Below, one piece after another: positions 53,735-61,401 of a DNA stretch of 64,000 nucleotides. Position numbers and translations under genes: made by a program. Source of the stretch: Caldilinea sp. CFX5 (GTDB lineage: Bacteria > Chloroflexota > Anaerolineae > Caldilineales > Caldilineaceae); the NCBI GenBank assembly GCA_021405325.1, contig QWII01000034.1:24273-88272 (forward strand), written 5' to 3'. How positions within the stretch are numbered: position 1 is the stretch's first letter; each line of letters starts with the position of its first letter. Below the pieces are notes generated by a model. That model had not been told where the DNA came from. It saw nothing but the letters and a program-made list of their open reading frames with translations, and did no database searches.

Positions 53735-54772
53735 ATGAGCGCAACGAATGAGTTAGCCGAGCGGCGTCGCCGCATTCTCAATATTGTCATTCAAGAGTAT
53801 GTGCAGACCGCGCAGCCGGTGGGCAGCGGCACCATTGCGCAAAATTACGATCTGGGCGTGAGTCCGGCCACCATTCGCAACGACCTGGCGTTCTTAGAAG
53901 AAGAGGGGTTGCTGACCCATCCGCACACCAGCGCCGGGCGCATCCCGACTGATGCCGGCTATCGCTACTTTGTGCAGCACCTGCTCACCGAATCGGAATT
54001 GCCCCATGACGAACGGCGGGCGATCCGCTCCCAGTTTCAGCAGGCGCGCCAGGAACTGGATCAATGGCTGCGGCTCAGTACCTCGGTGCTGGCGCGCACC
54101 TCGCAAAGCGCCGCCTTGGCAACGGCGCCGCGCGCCGCCCGTAGCCATTTCAAGCATCTGGAACTGGTGGGCATTCATGATACGAAAGTGTTACTCGTCC
54201 TGGTCTTGCAAGATGGCACCGTGAAACAGCAGTTGCTAGACCTGGATCAGCCAATGGAGCAGCGCGAGTTGAGCCTGGTGAGCAACGAGCTGAATGAACA
54301 GTTGGCTCGCACCAATGCAGAAGCGATTACCACCAAGGCTGTGCTGTTGGCCCCCTTTGCCCGCCAAGTCGCCCTGCTCATCAGCGAAGTGATGGAGCGT
54401 ACTGATAATCATATCAGCGGGCAAATTTATCGCGATGGGCTGGTGCAGATTCTGGAAGCGCCCGATTTTGCCGGCGGCGAACATGTGCGCAAAATTGTCC
54501 GGGTCTTTGAACAGCGTACGCTACTGGAGCAGGTGCTGGGTGAATATTCCGACAATGCCACCGGCATTCAAGTCATGATTGCCGGCGAAGGGCGCTACGC
54601 CGAGTTACAAGACATTAGTTTGGTCATTGGCCGCTACGGCGCCAGCGATCGCGCCACGGGCGTGGTCGGGGTGATCGGCCCGTTGCGGATGCCCTATGGC
54701 CGCACCATCAGCGCCGTACGTTTTGTCTCCGGCCTGATGAGCGAGATGGTAGAAGATATTTACGCCGATTAG
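53735..54772 (+). CDS. hrcA: Heat-inducible transcription repressor HrcA
   Basis: 345 residues from the ATG at 53735 (AGAGG just upstream); a GTG nine codons earlier is possible. The N-terminal winged helix is typical: AERRRRILNIVIQEYVQTAQPVGS, VSPATIRNDLAFLEEEGLL, HPHTSAGRIPTDAGYRYFV. The rest is the HrcA GAF-like dimerisation domain ending GVVGVIGPLRMPYGR. HrcA represses grpE/dnaK and groE operons by binding CIRCE and is kept active by GroEL. Its own promoter here lacks a CIRCE that I can see. It is followed by grpE, the usual neighbour. Confidence 0.94.
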   Translation: MSATNELAERRRRILNIVIQEYVQTAQPVGSGTIAQNYDLGVSPATIRNDLAFLEEEGLLTHPHTSAGRIPTDAGYRYFVQHLLTESELPHDERRAIRSQFQQARQELDQWLRLSTSVLARTSQSAALATAPRAARSHFKHLELVGIHDTKVLLVLVLQDGTVKQQLLDLDQPMEQRELSLVSNELNEQLARTNAEAITTKAVLLAPFARQVALLISEVMERTDNHISGQIYRDGLVQILEAPDFAGGEHVRKIVRVFEQRTLLEQVLGEYSDNATGIQVMIAGEGRYAELQDISLVIGRYGASDRATGVVGVIGPLRMPYGRTISAVRFVSGLMSEMVEDIYAD

Positions 54773-54788
54773 CGTTATTACTACCCCT

Positions 54789-54821
54789 GCTCGTAGCCAG
54801 TCCGTGACTGGCGATTCGAGC
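54789..54821. terminator. Hairpin between hrcA and grpE
   Basis: Stem GCTCG/CGAGC (54789-54793/54817-54821) and GCCAGTC/GACTGGC (54796-54802/54806-54812) with a 3-nt loop. Possible attenuator between the two heat-shock genes. Confidence 0.5.
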
Positions 54822-54861
54822 GGCGGTTTCGTCGTTTTATCAAATCATGTAGAGTAGAGCT

Positions 54862-55575
54862 ATGACAGAAGTGAAAGACAACGAAATGTACAGCGAGCAG
54901 CCGACCAATCCAGCTTCCACCGAGACATCAACCACCGATACATCAACCAGTGCGTCAACCGATGCACCGGGGGCTGAGCAACCCGGCAACAACATTTCCT
55001 ACACCAATGGCACAGCCCCCGGTAGCACAGCCCCCGGTAGCACAGCCCCCGATGGTACTACCGTTGAGGAAAGCGCTTCTGCCCCGGCGACGCCCAGCGA
55101 CGCCGAGATCATTGAGCAGTTGCGCACCGAGCTGGCTGCCGCCCAGACGAAGGCCGATGATCTGCTGGACAAATTACAGCGCACGGCCGCCGAATTTCAG
55201 AACAGCCGTCGCCGCCAGGAAAAACAACTGGCTGATGAGATCGATCGGGCTGGCGCCCAAGTGATCAACCGCCTGTTGCCTATCATTGATGATCTCGATC
55301 TGGCCTTTCAAAATGTGCCGGCCGAGGTGGAGCAACAGGGTGGCGCCTGGCTCGACGGGCTACGGCAGATCCAGAAGAAGCTGATGCAATTGTTAGAAGA
55401 GCGCGGCGTCAAGGTCATCGCCAAAGAAGGACCCTTTGACCCCAATCGCCACGAAGCTGTTTCCAGCGAACCGAGCGCGACGGTCGAGAGTGGTCATATC
55501 ATTCAGACCCTGCGCACCGGTTATGAGTACAAAGAGCGTGTGCTGCGCCCGGCTTTGGTGCGGGTCGCCGCATAA
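54862..55575 (+). CDS. grpE: GrpE nucleotide exchange factor
   Basis: 237 residues. The first about 80 residues are acidic and low complexity, with three tandem GTAPGS-like units from 15-bp repeats. A long coiled coil (about 80-150, IIEQLRTELAAAQTKADDLLDKLQRTAAEFQNSRRR) is followed by the C-terminal beta domain with GVKVIAKEGPFDPNRHEAV and LRTGYEYKERVLRPALVRVA, the classic GrpE end. GrpE releases ADP from DnaK. Neither dnaK nor dnaJ follows; the next gene is an acetyltransferase. Slightly longer than average because of the N-terminal tail. Confidence 0.95.
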   Translation: MTEVKDNEMYSEQPTNPASTETSTTDTSTSASTDAPGAEQPGNNISYTNGTAPGSTAPGSTAPDGTTVEESASAPATPSDAEIIEQLRTELAAAQTKADDLLDKLQRTAAEFQNSRRRQEKQLADEIDRAGAQVINRLLPIIDDLDLAFQNVPAEVEQQGGAWLDGLRQIQKKLMQLLEERGVKVIAKEGPFDPNRHEAVSSEPSATVESGHIIQTLRTGYEYKERVLRPALVRVAA

Positions 55576-55578
55576 AGC

Positions 55579-55655
55579 CCACAGTCCATAGTCCAAAACC
55601 TGTACACTAGTGGACTGTGGACTCTAGACTATGGACTGTGGACTATGGACTGTGG
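55579..55655. repeat. Inverted repeat of 7-nt GGACTNT words after grpE
   Basis: Left arm 55579-55594 pairs perfectly with 55640-55655. Between and around them GGACTGT and GGACTAT heptamers alternate. Candidate terminator of the grpE transcript. Confidence 0.8.
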
Positions 55656-55666
55656 ACTAATCGTTT

Positions 55667-56674
55667 ATGACCGCCTTTCCTGCCGCCACAACCCGCGTCA
55701 ATAAACGCCTTGAAGCAGGGATCCGTCCCTTTGATATCGGCTGTGATTTGCGCCCGGTGGCTGAGTTGATTGCCGACGCCTTTGCCCACGAGATCGACCC
55801 GCGCGGGAGTGCGGCGCTGCGCGAAATGCGGATCATGAGCCATATCGGCGCCTTGCTCAAATTGCTCAATCGCAGCACCGGCGAATTCAATGATCTCTTT
55901 GGCGGCTTTGTTTGGGTGGAAGCGGGCAAGGTCGTCGGCAATGTCACCGTGCAAAAAGCGGATGCCACGGGTAACCGCTGGCAAATTGCCAATGTCGCCG
56001 TCGCGCCGGCCTATCGCGGACGCGGGATTTCCCGCCAGTTGATGGCGCGTGCCCTGGCGCACATTGACGAAAATCATGGCGAGTGGGCGGTCTTACAGGT
56101 CTATGCCCAGAATACCATTGCCCGCACTCTCTATGCTCACCTCGATTTTGAGGAAGTGGGGGGGAGTGTGGATCTTACCTTGAAGCGTTTGCCCGCGGTC
56201 GCGCCGCCTGACCATGTACCCAACTTTCACTCTTTTTCCGGTGACCAATGGCAGGCGCTCTATGAATTGGTGAGCAACCAACAAAACGGGCAGATGCTCT
56301 GGTGGCGCCCACCCCGCCGCACCGACTATCAGATCACCTTTGAACAGTTGATCGGCGAGTGGTTCTGGCGGACGCTTGGACGCAACCGGATCTACCGGCG
56401 TTGTATCCAAACGACCCAGCGCTTTGACGCCGCCCTGGTCTTAACCGCGGCGCGTTGGCGGGGTTCCCATCAATTGCAACTTTGGGTGCAACCGGTCTTG
56501 TACGGCCAACATGAAGAGACCCTACTGCAATGGTCGCTGGCCACGTTGCAAGAGTACCCGCGCTGGCCGGTGACCTTAAATCTTAGCGTGAGCCATACCG
56601 CAGCGATTGAATGCGCCCAACGCTACGGCTTCCAGGAACAGCAAACGCTCTTAACCATGCGGCGCAAAATTTAG
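55667..56674 (+). CDS. GNAT family N-acetyltransferase
   Basis: 335 residues. A GNAT domain spans about 20-175: acetyl-CoA-binding VAVAPAYRGRGISRQLMARAL, then VYAQNTIARTLYAHLDFEEVG. The C-terminal half (about 180-335) looks like a second, degenerate GNAT fold ending AIECAQRYGFQEQQT, a double-domain arrangement seen in some acetyltransferases. The acyl acceptor is unknown. It is 11 nt upstream of the membrane protein gene that follows. Confidence 0.87.
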   Translation: MTAFPAATTRVNKRLEAGIRPFDIGCDLRPVAELIADAFAHEIDPRGSAALREMRIMSHIGALLKLLNRSTGEFNDLFGGFVWVEAGKVVGNVTVQKADATGNRWQIANVAVAPAYRGRGISRQLMARALAHIDENHGEWAVLQVYAQNTIARTLYAHLDFEEVGGSVDLTLKRLPAVAPPDHVPNFHSFSGDQWQALYELVSNQQNGQMLWWRPPRRTDYQITFEQLIGEWFWRTLGRNRIYRRCIQTTQRFDAALVLTAARWRGSHQLQLWVQPVLYGQHEETLLQWSLATLQEYPRWPVTLNLSVSHTAAIECAQRYGFQEQQTLLTMRRKI

Positions 56675-56685
56675 AGATACACCCT

Positions 56686-57036
56686 ATGACTAACTTACTG
56701 ATTCGCTTAATTATCAATGCCGTTGCCCTCTGGGTCGCCGGTTACCTTGTACCGGGCATTACCCTCACCAATGATGTCGTCGGTCTCCTGATTGTGGCTG
56801 TCATCTTCGGGGTCATCAACGCGTTGATCAAACCGATTGTTGACTTTTTCACCTGTCCTTTCTATGTCATTACCCTGGGCCTCTTTACCTTCATTGTCAA
56901 TGCCTTGATGCTTCTTCTCACCAGCGCGCTGAGTGGCGGCCGACTGGTGGTTGACGGTTTTTGGCCGGCGTTGCTGGGCGGCATTGTCATCGGCATTGTC
57001 AGCATGTTGCTCAGCCTCTTTCTGGGCGAAGAGTAA
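56686..57036 (+). CDS. PF04020 family small membrane protein (four-helix, 'phage holin family' by annotation)
   Basis: 116 residues from the ATG at 56686; the frame is open earlier inside the GNAT gene but without support. Four membrane helices with the family pattern NAVALWVAGYLVPGI, VVGLLIVAVIFGVINALIKPI, CPFYVITLGLFTFIVNALML and a final GGIVIGIVSMLLSLFLG. The family is widespread in bacterial chromosomes and, despite its database name, is not known to act in lysis. Probably co-transcribed with the upstream GNAT gene. Confidence 0.85.
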   Translation: MTNLLIRLIINAVALWVAGYLVPGITLTNDVVGLLIVAVIFGVINALIKPIVDFFTCPFYVITLGLFTFIVNALMLLLTSALSGGRLVVDGFWPALLGGIVIGIVSMLLSLFLGEE

Positions 57037-57040
57037 CTTA

Positions 57041-57105
57041 GTTGGTTAGGTGATTGGTTCGTTGGTTGAGCCTGTCGAAACCAACGAACCAATCACCTAA
57101 CCAAC
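57041..57105. repeat. 27-bp perfect inverted repeat with TCGACAGGCTC-type loop
   Basis: Arms 57041-57067 and 57079-57105 (words TTGGTTCG/TTAGGTGA), loop GAGCCTGTCGA, the reverse complement of the loop at 50674-50684. It lies before sbcD and would form a strong hairpin. Confidence 0.88.
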
Positions 57106-57122
57106 CTTTCAGGAATTTAACC

Positions 57123-58424
57123 ATGCAAGCCCGCTTTTTACATCTGGCCGATTGTCACCTGGGCAAGTGGCAGTATAACCACAAAGAACGGTATAATGAC
57201 TTTGGTCGCGCCTTTCATCACATTCTAGATGAAGCGATTCGCAACCAGGTCGATTTTGTGATTCTGGCCGGCGATCTCTTTGAGAAACGTTCGATTGACG
57301 CCTTGACCTTGAACCAAGCCATGCGTGGCCTGGAAAAGCTAAAGGCGCGCAACATTCCCTGCCTTGCCATTGAAGGCAACCATGAACGGGTCTTTTTCAG
57401 CGAGCAGGTGGGCTGGCTCAAGTTTCTGGCCTTGCATGATCTGCTCATCCTGCTCGATGCCCCTTATGAAAATGGTATTGCCCAATTGTCGCCCTATACC
57501 AACCGCAATGGCTCCTACTTTAATCCGCTGCCCGGTCTGCGGGTGCATGGCTTACGCTATGTCGGCGCCGGCACCGCGACGGCGATTGAAGGCTATGCCA
57601 AAGCGCTGGAGCAACAGCCCCAAGATGGCATCGAGTATACCATTTTCATGGCCCATGCCGGGGTGGAAGGGGTCTTGCCGGATCAGGGCGGCTTGAGTCA
57701 TCGCCAGTGGTCGGTCTTGCGCCCCTATGTGGACTACCTGGCGCTTGGTCATATCCACAAACCCTACTCGTTCGATCATTGGATCTACAACCCCGGCAGC
57801 CCGGAAAGCTGTAGCGTCACCGAGGCGCTTTGGGAAGAGCGGGGCTATTTTCTCGTCAATATCGATACGGCCAGCCCGGAGGAAGCCAATCTAAAACACA
57901 GCGCCACATTACACGCCAACCCGCGCCGCACCTTCCACCGCTTTACCATGAAGACCGATCTGCTCCAATCGCCGGCTGAACTCTATGACCACTGCCGGGA
58001 ATTTTTGCAGCGGAAGGCGCGTGATCTTGGTGTGCGTCAGCTTGCTTCAGGTCAACGCCCGGTGGTCGAGTTGCAATTGAGCGGCGTCTTGCCCTTTGAA
58101 CGGAGCGCCCTTGACCTGGAAGCGCTGGAAAAACTGGTACAGGAGATCTTTAGTCCATTGGTCGGCCTGGTCAAAAATTTCACGCGCTCACCTGAACTGA
58201 CCGTCGAAAGCGCAGAACTCTTGAGCCGCGCCGAATTGGAACGCAAAGTGTTGATCGAACTGCTCGAACGGGATGTGCGCTACCGGCCCCAAAGCGAACA
58301 GTGGGCCGGATTAACCTTAACCCTGAAACAACTGGCGCTCAATGGCGCCGATTCCAACGCCATTCTGACCGAGCTGGATCACCAGATTCGAGCCATTAAC
58401 CAACCGCACGCTGTTGTTGCGTAG
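57123..58424 (+). CDS. sbcD: SbcD/Mre11-type DNA exonuclease
   Basis: 433 residues from the ATG at 57123 (AGGA 8 nt upstream); the frame is open through the preceding palindrome but that extension is repeat-encoded. Calcineurin-like metallophosphoesterase motifs: LADCHLGK, LAGDLFEK, EGNHER, MAHAGVEG and LALGHIHKPY. With SbcC/Rad50 it forms the nuclease that opens hairpins and palindromes and trims double-strand breaks. Motif order and length fit; the C-terminal about 150 residues form the capping and SbcC-binding region. sbcC follows after a 148-nt gap filled by a palindromic array. Confidence 0.92.
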   Translation: MQARFLHLADCHLGKWQYNHKERYNDFGRAFHHILDEAIRNQVDFVILAGDLFEKRSIDALTLNQAMRGLEKLKARNIPCLAIEGNHERVFFSEQVGWLKFLALHDLLILLDAPYENGIAQLSPYTNRNGSYFNPLPGLRVHGLRYVGAGTATAIEGYAKALEQQPQDGIEYTIFMAHAGVEGVLPDQGGLSHRQWSVLRPYVDYLALGHIHKPYSFDHWIYNPGSPESCSVTEALWEERGYFLVNIDTASPEEANLKHSATLHANPRRTFHRFTMKTDLLQSPAELYDHCREFLQRKARDLGVRQLASGQRPVVELQLSGVLPFERSALDLEALEKLVQEIFSPLVGLVKNFTRSPELTVESAELLSRAELERKVLIELLERDVRYRPQSEQWAGLTLTLKQLALNGADSNAILTELDHQIRAINQPHAVVA

Positions 58425-58426
58425 TT

Positions 58427-58558
58427 GTTTAGTCGCGTGGTCGCGTAGTCAACCGTCGTTTCGTCTTTCCTTGAAGGCGTGTAAAACAGTTTATCGACCA
58501 ACCGACTACGCAACCAACTGGCTACGCGACCACGCGACTAAACGACCAACCGACTCAC
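58427..58558. repeat. 22-bp inverted repeat and eight-unit octamer array between sbcD and sbcC
   Basis: Arms 58427-58448 and 58522-58543 are perfectly complementary. 58495-58558 is eight contiguous degenerate 8-nt words of the CGACNANN type. Confidence 0.9.
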
Positions 58559-58571
58559 AGAAAAGACCTGC

Positions 58572-61283
58572 ATGCGCATTGTTTCGCTTGAGCTAGAAAA
58601 CACCAAAAGTTATCATAAGAGCCGGATTGGCTTTACCGATGGCGTCAATGCCATTGTCGGCCATAACGGCGCCGGTAAAAGCACCATTTTGGAAGCCATC
58701 GGCTTTGCCCTCTTCGATTCCCTCAATGGCTACAAACATAGCGACTTTGTCCGCGAGGGCGCCAAGAGCGCCACGGTGACGGTGACCTTTATCAGCAACC
58801 TGGATGAACGGCACTACCAGGTCATCCGGCGCTGCGGTTCCAGCAATCAATATACGGTCTATGACCCGGATCTGGGTGTCAAGCTCTGTGACGGCAAGGC
58901 CGATGTCAGCGACTTTTTGCGCCGCCACATGGGGGTCGATCCCACCGCCGATCTCAGCCGGCTCTTTAGCGATGCGGTTGGCGTGCCCCAAGGCACCTTT
59001 ACCGCCGCTTTCTTACAGACGCCGGCCCAACGCAAAGCCATCTTCGATCCCCTGTTACAAGTGGAAGAATATAAACAGGCGTTTGACAAATTGCTCCTGC
59101 CCCTAAACACCCTGAAGGATCGCCGGAAAGAGCTGGCCGTTGACATGGCCCGTTTGGAGGCGCGCCTGGAAGTGCTGCCGGGGTTGGAAAGCGCCATTGC
59201 TCAACGTACCCAGGAACTGGCCGCTGCCGAAACGCAAAGCGCCCAGGTGGCTCAGGAGTTGCAATGCGTTACCAAAGAACGGACAGCGCTCGATGCCATT
59301 CAACAAGAAGTGGCGAAGCTGCAACAACAACAGCAGCAGGCCAGCCAACAACTGGCCGTATTGACCGAACAATTGAAGAGCGCCGAAGCCGCCTATGCCG
59401 AGGCGACGCAAGCGCAAACGATCGTCCAGAACAACCAGGCGGGCCATCTGCTCTATGTAGAGACGCAGGCTGCCCAGCAAAAATTAGAAGCCGAACAGCG
59501 GGCGCGCCAGCAACAAGAACGGCAGGTTGCCGCCCTGGAAAAACAGGTGAGCGCCAAGGAGACTGAACTCCAAACCCTGACGCGCGAACTGGTTGCCGTC
59601 ACCACTGCCGAGAATCTGGTGCAAACGTTGGCGCCGGCGGTGGCCGAACAACTGGCAGTTGAGACGGCGCTGACCGCCGCTCAACAACAGAGCGCCCGGC
59701 TTGCCGATGCGCGTGCTTTGTTGGCGCGTCAACAGACCGAGTGTCAACGGTTGCAAGAGCGCCTTGCGACTGTCCAGTTGCAGTTGACTGAAGCCGGTCG
59801 AGTCGAAACGACACGCATGCAACTGGAAAGCACAATTGAGAAGCTGCGCATCGTCATTGACGGCAACAAAGAGGCGCTGGCCCGTTACAAAGTGGAAGCG
59901 GACGCGGTCAAAGAGCAAAGCACGGTGCTGCAACAAGTGGCGGTGGCCCAGTGTCCTGTTTGTGAACAGCCGCTAACCGAGGCCCATCGTCAGCAGCTCC
60001 TGCAACGCAATGAAGAACGCTTGACCGGCTTGCGCGCCCAATACAAAACGCAGCAGCAACAGATCAAGGTTGATGAGCAGCAGTTGCAAACCCATCAAAC
60101 CGAGGTCAAGACAATTCAGCAGCGTTTGCTGAGCTTGCCCCGTCCTGAAGAGCAGACCCGTCTGCAACAAGAGGTGAAAACGGCGCAGGATGCCCTGGCA
60201 AACAGCCGGCAACAGGTCGCGGCGCTGGCGACGGCGCCCGCCCAGGTCGAGAACCTGAAAGCTCGGCTGGCCGCGTTGGGTGATCCTCGCCAACGCAGCG
60301 CCATTGCCGCCGCCACGGCGCAACGGCGACCAACGTTGATGCAACAACAAAGCCAGGTGGTGACGGCGTTAGAACAACTGCGTGGACAACTAACTGCTGC
60401 CCAACAAGCGTTGAGCGCTTACCAACATCTTGATGCCGAACTGGCGCGCGTCGGGCGTACATTACAAGAAAATCTTGCTGCCTATCAGGCTGTCCTTAGT
60501 CACCAACGGATCGCCGACACCGTGCCCCAACGCATGGCCGACGTGAGTCGTTTGCAAGAGCTACAAGCCAGCGCCACCCAAACGTTGCACCGGCAGACGG
60601 AAGCCGTCGCCGTTATGCGCACCCAATTTGACCAAGAGCGCTACACAACATTGGTCGGCACTGAGCAGATGCTACGCAAGCAACAAGGCGGCCTACAGAC
60701 CCAGATCACCATGTTGCAGAACGAACAGCGCCGCGCCCAGGCCGAATTGGTGGAACTACAAGCCCAGGCGGTCAACCTGAACACGGTGCGTCAACAGGCT
60801 GCCCAAATGGATGAGCAAGCTTCGACGCTGGAGACGCTGCGCGGTTTATTGCGGCAGGCGGGACCCTATATCACCAAAGCGTTGATCAAACAGATCAGTG
60901 ATGGCGCCGCTCAGATCTTTAGCGATCTCATGCAAGATTACACCCGCCATCTGCGCTGGAGCGAAGATTATGGCATTACCCTGGAGGTAGATGGCCGAGA
61001 ACGGCAATTTGCTCAACTTTCCGGCGGCGAGCAAATGAGCGCCGCCTTAGCGGTCCGTTTGGCGCTTTTACGGGAAATGAGTAATATTGATGTCGCCTTC
61101 TTTGACGAGCCGACCACCAATTTGGATGAGACCCGGCGCGATTCACTGGCGCGGCAGATCTTAGATGTCAGAGGCTTTCGTCAGCTTTTCGTCATCAGCC
61201 ATGACGACACCTTTGAGCAAGTGACCCAAAATCTTATTCGGGTCGCCCGTGCCGATGGGGCCAGCGTGATTGTGCAACCATAA
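58572..61283 (+). CDS. sbcC: SbcC/Rad50-type SMC ATPase
   Basis: 903 residues. N-terminal Walker A VGHNGAGKSTILEAIGFALF; long Gln-rich coiled coils; a zinc-hook CPVCEQPL near the middle (about residue 460); second coiled coil; then the C-terminal ATPase half with ABC signature LSGGEQMSAALAVRLALL and Walker B VAFFDEPTTNLDETRR. It forms the ATP-driven clamp partner of SbcD in double-strand-break and hairpin processing on the nucleoid. The length is typical of Rad50/SbcC. All key motifs are intact. It follows sbcD and is presumably in the same transcript unless the intervening hairpin stops transcription. Confidence 0.95.
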   Translation: MRIVSLELENTKSYHKSRIGFTDGVNAIVGHNGAGKSTILEAIGFALFDSLNGYKHSDFVREGAKSATVTVTFISNLDERHYQVIRRCGSSNQYTVYDPDLGVKLCDGKADVSDFLRRHMGVDPTADLSRLFSDAVGVPQGTFTAAFLQTPAQRKAIFDPLLQVEEYKQAFDKLLLPLNTLKDRRKELAVDMARLEARLEVLPGLESAIAQRTQELAAAETQSAQVAQELQCVTKERTALDAIQQEVAKLQQQQQQASQQLAVLTEQLKSAEAAYAEATQAQTIVQNNQAGHLLYVETQAAQQKLEAEQRARQQQERQVAALEKQVSAKETELQTLTRELVAVTTAENLVQTLAPAVAEQLAVETALTAAQQQSARLADARALLARQQTECQRLQERLATVQLQLTEAGRVETTRMQLESTIEKLRIVIDGNKEALARYKVEADAVKEQSTVLQQVAVAQCPVCEQPLTEAHRQQLLQRNEERLTGLRAQYKTQQQQIKVDEQQLQTHQTEVKTIQQRLLSLPRPEEQTRLQQEVKTAQDALANSRQQVAALATAPAQVENLKARLAALGDPRQRSAIAAATAQRRPTLMQQQSQVVTALEQLRGQLTAAQQALSAYQHLDAELARVGRTLQENLAAYQAVLSHQRIADTVPQRMADVSRLQELQASATQTLHRQTEAVAVMRTQFDQERYTTLVGTEQMLRKQQGGLQTQITMLQNEQRRAQAELVELQAQAVNLNTVRQQAAQMDEQASTLETLRGLLRQAGPYITKALIKQISDGAAQIFSDLMQDYTRHLRWSEDYGITLEVDGRERQFAQLSGGEQMSAALAVRLALLREMSNIDVAFFDEPTTNLDETRRDSLARQILDVRGFRQLFVISHDDTFEQVTQNLIRVARADGASVIVQP

Positions 61284-61338
61284 TCGTAGGCGTTAGTCGT
61301 TATAGGCGTTATTTGAAATCGTCAATCTTGCATGAACA

Positions 61339-61373
61339 ATGTTCTTATGTAATGATGACAGTTACATGAACAT
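61339..61373. promoter_or_regulatory. Imperfect inverted repeat upstream of the histidine kinase gene
   Basis: ATGTTC-TT-ATGTAA (61339-61352) pairs with TTACATGAACAT (61362-61373). Spacing and size suit an operator or a short hairpin. Weak evidence. Confidence 0.35.
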
Positions 61374-61401
61374 TTTGTAATTTTGTGAAATATAAGGTAT
61401 C

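Noticed and set aside
55018..55060. 15-bp tandem repeats in grpE as a frameshift or assembly problem
   Set aside because: The repeats keep the frame and fall in the naturally variable acidic N-terminal tail.
57054..57122. N-terminal extension of sbcD through the palindrome
   Set aside because: It would be encoded entirely by repeat words; the ATG at 57123 has a Shine-Dalgarno and matches the SbcD family start.
58495..58558. CRISPR-like array of short repeats
   Set aside because: Units are only 8 nt, contiguous, degenerate and without spacers, and there are no cas genes.
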